Shown piece after piece: positions 1 to 5,097 of a stretch of DNA of 8,760 nucleotides. A model generated the notes under the pieces. The model had not been told where the DNA came from and searched no databases. It worked only from the letters and a program-made list of their open reading frames with translations. Numbering within the stretch: position 1 is the first letter of the stretch; each line of letters begins with the position of its first letter. Source of the stretch: Bacillota bacterium (lineage in GTDB: Bacteria > Bacillota_C > Negativicutes > Sporomusales > Sporomusaceae). The translations under genes were made by a program, and so were the position numbers. Location: contig JAEZQV010000084.1 in the NCBI GenBank assembly GCA_023441125.1, forward strand, positions 1-8,760, given 5' to 3'.

Positions 1-1278
1 CCAGAGCCGTCTGTTGACAATGTACCCCGAGCCTACATCAGCCCGGCCGCGCTCAGGAATCAATATCTCCAGAACATCGTCAACCGTGATAATCCCAAGC
101 ATCAGACCCTGCTCATCCACTACCGGCACTGCCAATAACCCGTACTTATTGATAATGTCGGCCACTTTGCGGTGGTTGTCGTCGTCCCGGACCGCAATGA
201 CCTTTTCTTGCATGATCTGATCCAAACGGGACTGGGGCGAGGCCAGAATGAGCTCGCGCAGCGAAAGCGCTCCCAGCAGCGTTTCCTGGTCATCGAGAAC
301 ATAAATATAATAGATGGTTTCAGCAGTAGGCGCCAATTCCCGGATCTTTTCAATGGCTTCTGCGGCGGTAATCTGGGCGGACAAGCCAATATATTCGGTA
401 GTCATCAAAGCGCCGGCCGTGTCTTCAGGATAATTCATCAGTTCCTGCACTTCCTCGGCGTCATCGGCTTCCATCAACTGCAGCAATTGCTGTGATTTTT
501 CGTCCGGCAGCTCGCCCAGTATGTCCGCCGCCTCGTCAGGCGGCATATCTTCCAACAGGTCGGAAGCCTGCTCCTGATCCAGCTGGCTGATAATTTCAAT
601 CTGGGTATCCAGGTCCATTTCCGCCAATGCATCAATAGCCTGACGCGAATCCAGATTTTTAATAAAACTGGCTCTGCTGTTATAATCCAGTTGCTCAACA
701 ATGTCGGCAATATCGGCAGGATGCAGTTGCCTGAACTGCTCCTTGTCCCGGCTGAGCTGCAGGCTGGAGGTCCGGTCTTTCAGGGGTTTGATGAACTGCC
801 AGGCAATAAATTTATTCTCTTCATTTTTAACCAGGAACTCCAGGCCAAGGCGCCGGAAGAGACCCCGCAGTCCAATATCCACAGCCGCTAATACCAAATC
901 CCGCTGTCCGCCATGCTCGACCCAAGTCAGGGTTATATCATTTACCCGGACAAGTTTGGCCCCTTTAAAATCAATGATCTGCTTATCCAGCAGCCATTTG
1001 CGGGCATATATTTCATCAGCATGGAGCGGAATCATTATATCGTCTACCAATTCTCCGGCCAGTCGCACATGCCTGCCGCTCACTTCGGCCACAAATTGTA
1101 TGGGAACCAGTCCCTGGGTACTTTTACCGTACTTGATCCCTGTTACCCGCGGAGCAGCACCGTCCCACCTGACTACTATATCCTTGACGCGCCCAACATG
1201 ACGGCCGGCAGCATCCAGAATAGGCTTTCCCAGAAGCTGACTGAAATAAAACTCGCCGCTGACTGTAACCACATTCAT
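1..1278 (-). CDS. PRC-barrel / MgtE-N / CBS-domain magnesium-responsive protein (partial, C-terminus outside window)
   Basis: The reading frame opens at ATG 1278-1276 and is still open at the window edge after 426 residues. SD AGGAGG lies 1292-1287, at normal spacing. Residues about 12-165 carry two PRC-barrel-like segments (LLGKPILDAAGRHVGRVKDI, then LDKQIIDFKGAKLVRVNDI). Residues about 184-285 form an acidic helical-repeat MgtE-N domain (LHPADIADIVEQL, LLEDMPPDEAADILGEL, LPDEKSQQLLQLM). Residues about 288-410 form a CBS pair (YPEDTAGALMTTEYI; VPVVDEQGLMLGIITVDDVLE). In MgtE channels, the N and CBS domains sense cytosolic Mg2+ and gate the pore; PRC-barrels are common additions in Firmicutes and Actinobacteria. 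The membrane segment would lie beyond position 1, so whether this is a full MgtE channel or a soluble regulatory relative cannot be decided. The upstream M-box riboswitch independently supports a role in Mg2+ homeostasis. Confidence 0.9.
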   Translation of the reverse strand, partial: MNVVTVSGEFYFSQLLGKPILDAAGRHVGRVKDIVVRWDGAAPRVTGIKYGKSTQGLVPIQFVAEVSGRHVRLAGELVDDIMIPLHADEIYARKWLLDKQIIDFKGAKLVRVNDITLTWVEHGGQRDLVLAAVDIGLRGLFRRLGLEFLVKNEENKFIAWQFIKPLKDRTSSLQLSRDKEQFRQLHPADIADIVEQLDYNSRASFIKNLDSRQAIDALAEMDLDTQIEIISQLDQEQASDLLEDMPPDEAADILGELPDEKSQQLLQLMEADDAEEVQELMNYPEDTAGALMTTEYIGLSAQITAAEAIEKIRELAPTAETIYYIYVLDDQETLLGALSLRELILASPQSRLDQIMQEKVIAVRDDDNHRKVADIINKYGLLAVPVVDEQGLMLGIITVDDVLEILIPERGRADVGSGYIVNRRLW

Positions 1279-1290
1279 AAAAAATACCTC

Positions 1291-1383
1291 CTAATCTGCT
1301 TCCGTCCGGCCTATCAGCTTCTGCAAAGCTAGGCAGAACATTGGCCGGTAATGTTTGTCATTCCTCTCAGGGCCGGAATCCAC
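1291..1383 (-). CDS. Possible 30-residue leader peptide upstream of the MgtE-like gene
   Basis: A short frame starts at GTG 1383-1381. It has a strong SD (AGGAGG, 1396-1391) seven bases upstream and ends at TAG 1293-1291. That stop overlaps the SD of the following gene, an arrangement typical of translational coupling. The peptide begins with Met (GTG), then DSGPERNDKHYRPMF, and ends in GRTEAD. It lies after the riboswitch terminator, so it would be made only on read-through transcripts. I recognise no family and see no membrane segment. It could instead be a chance frame behind a purine-rich sequence; the well-placed SD and the stop/SD overlap are the only arguments for it. Confidence 0.4.
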   Translation of the reverse strand: MDSGPERNDKHYRPMFCLALQKLIGRTEAD

Positions 1384-1414
1384 AGCACCACCTCCTCGGC
1401 TTGCAAATACGCAT

Positions 1415-1449
1415 AAAAATATAGACCTTCCCATAATAAGAAGGTCTAT
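1415..1449 (-). terminator. Riboswitch-controlled intrinsic terminator
   Basis: On the minus strand, ATAGACCTTC (1449-1440) pairs perfectly with GAAGGTCTAT (1430-1421) across a nine-base loop. The stem is followed by ATTTTTAT. The 5' arm contains GACCTTCT, the exact complement of AGAAGGTC (1483-1476) at the 3' end of the M-box. Terminator and antiterminator are therefore mutually exclusive. Confidence 0.88.
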
Positions 1450-1477
1450 CAGTTTCTGTAAGCAGCCGCACTCACGA

Positions 1478-1645
1478 CCTTCTCTACTCGTTTAGTTTTA
1501 GCACTGCATAACGTAGAGCCGGATTCTCACTCAGCCACATTAAGTAAAACCTTAATTCGGTAGTACCTGTTAACCCATTGGCGTCTCTCGACGTTTCCGG
1601 GCAGTGGCATTTTTTTATGCAGGAGCCTCACCTAACAGAGAAATT
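1478..1645 (-). ncRNA. M-box (ykoK leader) magnesium riboswitch
   Basis: The minus strand contains the conserved M-box core in order: GTTAGGTGAGGCTCCTG, CTGCCCGGAAACGT, GAGACGCCAATGGGT, AACAGG, CGAATTAAGG, TGGCTGAGTGAGAATCC and CGTTATGCAGTGCTAAA. The closing helix P1 is TTCTCT (1642-1637) with AGAGAA (1485-1480). M-box RNAs compact on binding several Mg2+ ions and usually switch expression off at high Mg2+. Here a stable P1 would hide AGAAGG, freeing the downstream terminator to form, so an OFF switch is predicted. It controls the PRC/MgtE-N/CBS gene 200 bases downstream. Confidence 0.95.
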
Positions 1646-1659
1646 GTTCAATTTCTTAT

Positions 1660-1689
1660 AGTGTATGACCGGGCAGGAACAAAAGTCAA
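1660..1689 (-). promoter_or_regulatory. Sigma-A type promoter of the M-box transcript
   Basis: Minus-strand TTGACT (1689-1684) and TACACT (1665-1660) are separated by 18 bases. The predicted start near 1653 lies just upstream of the riboswitch P1 helix. The -35 is strong (5 of 6) and the -10 moderate (4 of 6). Confidence 0.65.
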
Positions 1690-1845
1690 CACCCCAGCAA
1701 ATATTTTTAATACATTCTTAAAAAATAAATCAGGTACATGCAGCGATATACTGCCTATACCCGCAAACATGCCTCCACTGTAAATTGCTGACTAACATGA
1801 ATATCCAGCCGGCAGCGGGGAATACTAACGCCGGAGGTGATCGTC

Positions 1846-1983
1846 CTGGATACCGAAAACACCGTACCGCCGGAGTCTTCCACCGCCGCAGGCGAGGACA
1901 AGGCAGCCGCAAAAAACAAGGCCGACAGCCTGCAGCACAGCCTGCCCGAGGAAATGGTAAATTTCTGCGGGTTTCCCTCTTAA
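1846..1983 (+). CDS. Possible small ORF of 45-48 residues ending at a terminator
   Basis: A frame rich in G/C third positions encodes DTENTVPPESS, GEDKAAAKNKAD and a C-terminus LPEEMVNFCGFPS. It stops at TAA 1981-1983, exactly where the terminator stem begins. The SD-like GGAGGTGATC (1833-1842) sits eight bases (from GGAGG) before a CTG at 1846; GTG 1837 is an alternative start without an SD. No ATG exists in this frame, which is closed by TGA at 1798. It may be a genuine small protein with a rare start, or the surviving 3' end of a decayed gene. I recognise no family. The 1690-1836 stretch before it holds no other gene I can support. Confidence 0.3.
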   Translation: MDTENTVPPESSTAAGEDKAAAKNKADSLQHSLPEEMVNFCGFPS

Positions 1984-2006
1984 ATCCCGCCCCGGCGGGA
2001 TTTTTT
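1982..2006 (+). terminator. Intrinsic terminator
   Basis: AATCCCGC (1983-1990) pairs with GCGGGATT (1995-2002) around a four-base loop and is followed by a run of six T (2001-2006). It is oriented for plus-strand transcripts and implies that a plus-strand transcription unit ends here. It may also work weakly for the opposing AnfO-family gene. Confidence 0.8.
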
Positions 2007-2039
2007 CCGTTCATTAGTCAGCAAACGGGCTTTATGGCT

Positions 2040-2438
2040 TCACAAAATGGCGCCGCCTGGAACCGGACCATCGTTCCGGGTGGCATTGTGCTTGCGCCGA
2101 ACGGCCAACAGCAATTCCATAAACCACAGGTCGTCAAGAAACTGTTCGGGCCGGCCGGCCACTTCCCACACAGAGCAATCGTTTTTAGCCAGCTCATAGT
2201 ATAAGATGCCGCTAACATTGAGGCCGACAAAAATTTTACACTCCCCCAGAAAACAGATAATTTTTGACAGCCGGGCCCGCAGCTCCTGTGCGCTCAAGCC
2301 GCCAGGCACCATACAGGCTGTCTTTCTGTTGACCTGCCAAACTCCTTGCTGCCAGGAAAAGACAACAAGCCGGCCATGCTCCCGGAGCGAGCAAGTCATT
2401 TGACCAAAGCCCATTAAAACAGCAATCTCTTTATTCAC
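2040..2438 (-). CDS. AnfO-family protein (Fe-only nitrogenase accessory family), orphan
   Basis: The gene encodes 132 residues from GTG 2438-2436, with SD AGGAGG eight bases upstream; the nearer ATG in another frame stops after four codons. Hallmarks of the AnfO family are the N-terminal EIAVLMGFGQMTCSL strand followed by LREHGRLVVFS, then the core FLGECKIFVGLNVSGILYYEL (about residues 63-83) and CSVWEVAGRPEQFLDDLW. AnfO was named from the alternative Fe-only nitrogenase cluster, where it is needed for function by an unknown mechanism, but family members also occur outside anf operons. No nitrogenase subunit gene is visible here. The protein ends soon after the conserved RPEQFLD block, shorter than the roughly 200 residues I recall for typical members, so the variable C-terminal tail seems absent. 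It has its own promoter and a structured leader. Function in this context is unknown. Confidence 0.8.
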   Translation of the reverse strand: MNKEIAVLMGFGQMTCSLREHGRLVVFSWQQGVWQVNRKTACMVPGGLSAQELRARLSKIICFLGECKIFVGLNVSGILYYELAKNDCSVWEVAGRPEQFLDDLWFMELLLAVRRKHNATRNDGPVPGGAIL

Positions 2439-2493
2439 GACCCATCCCTCCTATTGGGTGAAAAGTCGATTGGAGAATTTTTGCTTTGCAAAC

Positions 2494-2576
2494 AAAAAAA
2501 AGCCGGTGTATGCAGCAGCATTCACAAGCTTCCTTGCTTATATCTTCAGTTGGCTTTAACAAACCATTTCTGTTTG
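2494..2576 (-). promoter_or_regulatory. Structured leader with terminator-like hairpin upstream of the AnfO-family gene
   Basis: The leader RNA (minus strand) starts with a small hairpin, CAAAC/GTTTG (2576-2560). AAAGCC (2557-2552) then pairs with GGCTTT (2504-2499), enclosing two small hairpins, GCAAG/CTTGT (2537-2524) and ATGC/GCAT (2521-2510). The closing stem runs straight into eight T (2501-2494). This resembles a three-way junction ending in an intrinsic terminator, 56 bases before the start codon. I could not match it to a known riboswitch class by eye. It may be an attenuator, a riboswitch with a small aptamer, or simple constitutive attenuation. Confidence 0.5.
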
Positions 2577-2586
2577 GCTTTTTTTG

Positions 2587-2615
2587 AGTATACCATGAAA
2601 TAATAAAATTCTCAA
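2587..2615 (-). promoter_or_regulatory. Sigma-A promoter of the AnfO-family gene
   Basis: Minus-strand TTGAGA (2615-2610) and TATACT (2592-2587) are separated by exactly 17 bases, each matching 5 of 6 consensus positions. Predicted start is near 2580, immediately before the first leader hairpin, giving a leader of about 140 nt. Confidence 0.75.
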
Positions 2616-2714
2616 GCCCAGGCACAAATTTATGCAAACATAAACAAACCAAAGCAAATTACGAGACAAAAATATTATAGTTAAATTTATTTTTGTTGTT
2701 TTTGTTTTGCAGGC

Positions 2715-2743
2715 TTGCTGTCAGCTAAAATTAGTTATATAAT
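2715..2743 (+). promoter_or_regulatory. Sigma-A promoter of the transposase-like gene
   Basis: TTGCTG (2715-2720), a 17-base spacer and a perfect TATAAT (2738-2743). Predicted start is near 2750, inside the AT-rich palindrome AAATAATTATTT (2746-2757), which could act as an operator. It is divergent from the AnfO-family promoter about 100 bases away. Confidence 0.65.
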
Positions 2744-2776
2744 ATAAATAATTATTTAATGACTACACGATGAAGT

Positions 2777-2810
2777 GCCGACCGGGTGTATTCCGGCCGG
2801 CCTTTCTTAT
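2777..2810 (+). promoter_or_regulatory. GC-rich leader hairpin, possible attenuator
   Basis: GCCGACCGG (2777-2785) pairs with CCGGCCGGC (2793-2801), with one A-C mismatch and a seven-base loop. It is followed by an imperfect U-rich tail (tttcttattt). It lies between the promoter and the SD of the transposase-like gene. It could be a partial terminator or an mRNA-stabilising 5' hairpin. Confidence 0.4.
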
Positions 2811-2828
2811 TTAAAGGAGGTAATCACC

Positions 2829-3761
2829 ATGTTGGCTCCCACTTTCCCGGCGCCGGCAGATGCCGGCCAAGAACCCAGCGGGCTGCAACTCCTTCTGCTC
2901 GAAAACATCGTAGACGAAAATATTCTAGCGGCCAGAATAGCCGCTGCCGCCGGCCAACCAGCAGAGCAGTTGCACCCCTCCGGTCCGCTTTATCCGGCCA
3001 GAACACCACTGCACCGCCAATTAATCGCCCTGTGCCTGCACAATCCGTACTGGAGCGATTTTCGCCTGCTGCATCATTTTCACCGACGCAATATCCCGCT
3101 AACCATGGCTGATTTACTGCTGCTAAAAAACCAGTCCGGGTTGGCTAACCGGGAGTCCATCTGCAATACGCTGATAAAGCTGTCCGACTACGGCGGTCTG
3201 AAATTAAATGACCGTCAGCTTAGATTTATCGAAAAAAATAAGCCCGAATACCGCGACCGCGATTTGGCACCTTCCCAGCCCGGCGAACTCCTGGTCCATG
3301 AATGTCTTTTCGGACGGGGCTTCGGCAATCTGGGCCGGGTTTATGTCCACTTTTTTATTGATATGTTCACCGGCTATGCTTTCGGCGAGGTAAGTCAGCA
3401 ACGCTCACTGACAGTAGGCCTCAAGGTATTGCTGGATGCTATTCAGCCTGTATACCGGGCCCATAACTACCCCATACATACGGTCTTACATTCCTCCAGG
3501 GTAATGAACGATATCAAAGAATACAATCAACTGGAAGCAGCCGAAACATTTTCCGGCCAGGGCTTGCATTGGGTGCCTACCCGCCGTAAATTTGGCGCCA
3601 TTGAAAAATTTGAAAAAAGCGCGCTGGCCAGCCGCTTTCTGGAAATAGCCGCGCGTAACGCCGCTTCCCTGGCAACCATTCAGCCGGTACTGCAACAATG
3701 CTTACTAAAGTACAATGCGGCCAATCGATTATTCTCCCGCCGGGATCTTCTGGAAGAATAA
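2829..3761 (+). CDS. IS481-type transposase/integrase homologue lacking catalytic residues (probably domesticated)
   Basis: The gene encodes 310 residues from ATG 2829 with SD AAAGGAGG. An earlier in-frame GTG (2775) would place the SD inside the gene. Residues about 55-140 resemble the helix-turn-helix region before an rve domain (RQLIALCLHNPYWSDFRLL; LNDRQLRFIEKNKPEYRDRD). Residues about 148-270 follow the rve/RNase H-fold pattern (SQPGELL, LGRVYVHFFIDMFTGYAFG, AIEKFEKS). Against the IS481-type pattern I remember (QDTF, TDNG, VERF), the first catalytic Asp is replaced by Glu158 (VHECL), the second by Ser222 (LHSSR), and only Glu259 remains. DNA strand transfer is therefore unlikely, while fold and length are kept. 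The gene has its own promoter, good SD and strong terminator, with no frameshift and no flanking inverted repeats that I can see. It may be a co-opted DNA-binding protein or a decaying element. Confidence 0.75.
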   Translation: MLAPTFPAPADAGQEPSGLQLLLLENIVDENILAARIAAAAGQPAEQLHPSGPLYPARTPLHRQLIALCLHNPYWSDFRLLHHFHRRNIPLTMADLLLLKNQSGLANRESICNTLIKLSDYGGLKLNDRQLRFIEKNKPEYRDRDLAPSQPGELLVHECLFGRGFGNLGRVYVHFFIDMFTGYAFGEVSQQRSLTVGLKVLLDAIQPVYRAHNYPIHTVLHSSRVMNDIKEYNQLEAAETFSGQGLHWVPTRRKFGAIEKFEKSALASRFLEIAARNAASLATIQPVLQQCLLKYNAANRLFSRRDLLEE

Positions 3762-3857
3762 AGCCAGCACAGCTTGTGCCGGGACTCTGGCGCAAGCGAA
3801 GCCGCTGCCCTTCCTTATCCAGGCAAAAGTTATACTCGTGATCAGGCTAAAACAACT

Positions 3858-3895
3858 GCAAGTCTGCTGCCCGGACAGCAGACTTGCGTTTTTTT
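3858..3895 (+). terminator. Strong intrinsic terminator of the transposase-like gene
   Basis: A perfect 12-bp stem, GCAAGTCTGCTG (3858-3869) with CAGCAGACTTGC (3876-3887), and a six-base loop is followed by G and seven T (3889-3895). It lies about 100 bases after the stop codon and just outside the end of the convergent lipoprotein gene. A second hairpin without a T tract, GCTTGTGCC/GGCGCAAGC (3772-3797), lies directly after the stop. Confidence 0.92.
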
Positions 3896-3915
3896 ATGCC
3901 AGGCTATCGCGCCGG

Positions 3916-4848
3916 TCAACGGCCTTCTGCCATTGCTTTATTTCTAAATTCCTGGACTTCGGCAGTTAACTTGTATCCATTCTTGTTCAGCACGGCAAGA
4001 TACCCGCTTAAGGCCTGGGAAAAACTGCCGTTGTCAGCCGTCACTGCCGTTGTTAAATACACCTGTTTAGCGGCGGGGTCCATTTGCCCGGTATCATAAC
4101 TGAACAGCGGGGTATTATTGGCGCCATAGAAAGCAAATGCGGTATACTGCTGTAAAAGCCGGCGCATATCCGCCGCTTTTACAGAATTACCATACTCTTT
4201 GATAAACCGTTCCTGGGTCATTGCTCTTTGCAGTACCTCGGCCCAGGTGATTCTAAGCGCCGCATCTTTAACCGGTGTTTTTTCGGCTTCAGCCGCCATA
4301 ATATCAATATACGCCGCAATGTCCGGCGTGACGGCGTTACGGTACTTTTTATACAAGGAATAATCAATGACCGGAAAGTACATTCCTTCCGCCGTTTCCA
4401 CCTTAAAGCCACCGGTTTTAGCGGTCAGCAGCAGCGTTTGCACCTCGTGGTTGTCAACCGTGCTGATGAAGCTGTCCGTCAGACTGCCGGCCGGCCCTTT
4501 GGCCAATATTTTCTGGCTGGCTTCACTGGCGCTAAATTGGTCCTCAAGCTGCGGCAATTTTTCCTGTTGTAGTTGTTCAAGGCCGATAATCAGGCTGGCG
4601 GCATGGCTGCGTGAAACGTTTGCAATATTACTGTCAACAAACTGAATCACTGCCGGTACTGTAACCTCTTTTTTCTGCAGCAGTGCAGTAAAGCTGTCCA
4701 TAACCGCTGCTTCCCTGTCAGCCGCATCACCGGCCGGCTGACGTGCCGGGTCCTGCGCCTGCCGGTTACTGCCGGCGGCGCAGCCGCTGATTACCAGCAG
4801 CAACAGTATTGTGAGACCAATACCGAATATTTTACCTGTGAATTTCAC
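3916..4848 (-). CDS. Secreted lipoprotein of unknown function
   Basis: The gene encodes 310 residues from GTG 4848-4846, with an SD (AGAGGT) six bases upstream. The N-terminus is a type II signal peptide: basic MKFTGK, a hydrophobic stretch about residues 8-20 (FGIGLTILLLLVI), and lipobox ISGC with Cys23 as the lipidation site. A Gln/Ala/Asp-rich linker (about 24-45) follows, then a mostly helical soluble domain. Recognisable blocks are FPVIDYSLYKKYRNAVTPDI (about 158-177) and the following YIDIMAAEAEKTPVKDAALRI segment. Similar blocks occur, as far as I remember, in uncharacterised Firmicutes lipoproteins, but I cannot name a family. It should be anchored to the outer face of the cytoplasmic membrane (or the inner leaflet of the outer membrane in a diderm Firmicute). 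No operon partner is visible; it is divergent from the RyR gene and convergent with the transposase-like gene. Confidence 0.85.
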   Translation of the reverse strand: MKFTGKIFGIGLTILLLLVISGCAAGSNRQAQDPARQPAGDAADREAAVMDSFTALLQKKEVTVPAVIQFVDSNIANVSRSHAASLIIGLEQLQQEKLPQLEDQFSASEASQKILAKGPAGSLTDSFISTVDNHEVQTLLLTAKTGGFKVETAEGMYFPVIDYSLYKKYRNAVTPDIAAYIDIMAAEAEKTPVKDAALRITWAEVLQRAMTQERFIKEYGNSVKAADMRRLLQQYTAFAFYGANNTPLFSYDTGQMDPAAKQVYLTTAVTADNGSFSQALSGYLAVLNKNGYKLTAEVQEFRNKAMAEGR

Positions 4849-4858
4849 TGTTCTACCT

Positions 4859-4873
4859 CTTTCACCATGAAAG
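4859..4873 (-). repeat. Short inverted repeat overlapping the lipoprotein SD
   Basis: CTTTCA-CCA-TGAAAG is a perfect six-base inverted repeat with a three-base centre. In the mRNA it forms a small hairpin whose foot meets the SD (complement of 4855-4860). It could be a translational control element or an operator near the start of transcription. The evidence is only the symmetry and position. Confidence 0.3.
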
Positions 4874-4881
4874 TTCTTTAC

Positions 4882-4910
4882 AATATATTTAACGACTAAG
4901 TGAAAGGCAG
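4882..4910 (-). promoter_or_regulatory. Candidate promoter of the lipoprotein gene
   Basis: Minus-strand CTGCCT (4910-4905) and TATATT (4887-4882) are 17 bases apart. The -10 is good (5 of 6) but the -35 is poor (3 of 6). The predicted start is near 4875, giving a short leader of about 27 nt. Confidence 0.4.
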
Positions 4911-4988
4911 GTAACGGTCACCGTCCAGGCAATTTTTTCTGCTGCAGCGGCCTCGCCTATTACTTTGCCATATTTTTGTAATTTTTAT

Positions 4989-5017
4989 TTGACAGTATCG
5001 CTGCTACTTGTTACAGT
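4989..5017 (+). promoter_or_regulatory. Sigma-A promoter of the AAA+/RyR gene
   Basis: A consensus TTGACA (4989-4994), a 17-base spacer and TACAGT (5012-5017, 4 of 6) precede the gene. Predicted start is near 5024, so the leader would be about 75 nt. The palindrome at 5028-5043 lies at the expected start of the transcript. Confidence 0.65.
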
Positions 5018-5027
5018 ATTATATATA

Positions 5028-5043
5028 AATAATAATTATTATT
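5028..5043. promoter_or_regulatory. AT-rich palindrome, possible operator
   Basis: AATAATAATTATTATT is a perfect 16-base palindrome just downstream of the -10 of the AAA+/RyR gene. It contains ATAATAATTAT, which resembles the core of Fur/PerR-type boxes (ATAATnATTAT), though the outer bases differ. In such an AT-rich stretch a chance palindrome is plausible. Confidence 0.35.
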
Positions 5044-5097
5044 AGATACTTTATTTCTTTTTATATTGCAAATTCATCGCACGAGGAGGTTCCGGCA

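Noticed and set aside
172..1332. Several plus-strand frames opposite the MgtE-like gene
   Set aside because: They are antisense shadows of a well-supported CDS and of its leader, with no SD or family match.
1785..2204. A 139-residue plus-strand frame starting at TTG 1785
   Set aside because: It reads through the terminator at 1982-2006 and into the opposite strand of the AnfO-family gene; its Arg-rich composition is typical of an out-of-frame translation.
2431..2652. A 73-residue minus-strand frame upstream of the AnfO-family gene
   Set aside because: It spans the promoter -10 and -35 and the structured leader, has no SD at its start, and is unlike a protein in composition.
2775..2828. An upstream GTG start for the transposase-like protein
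   Set aside because: It would encode through the leader hairpin and the SD; ATG 2829 has the SD at proper spacing.
2700..3900. A complete insertion sequence around the transposase-like gene
   Set aside because: I looked for terminal inverted repeats and target-site duplications by eye and found none; the bordering hairpins are an attenuator-like stem and an intrinsic terminator, not matching ends.
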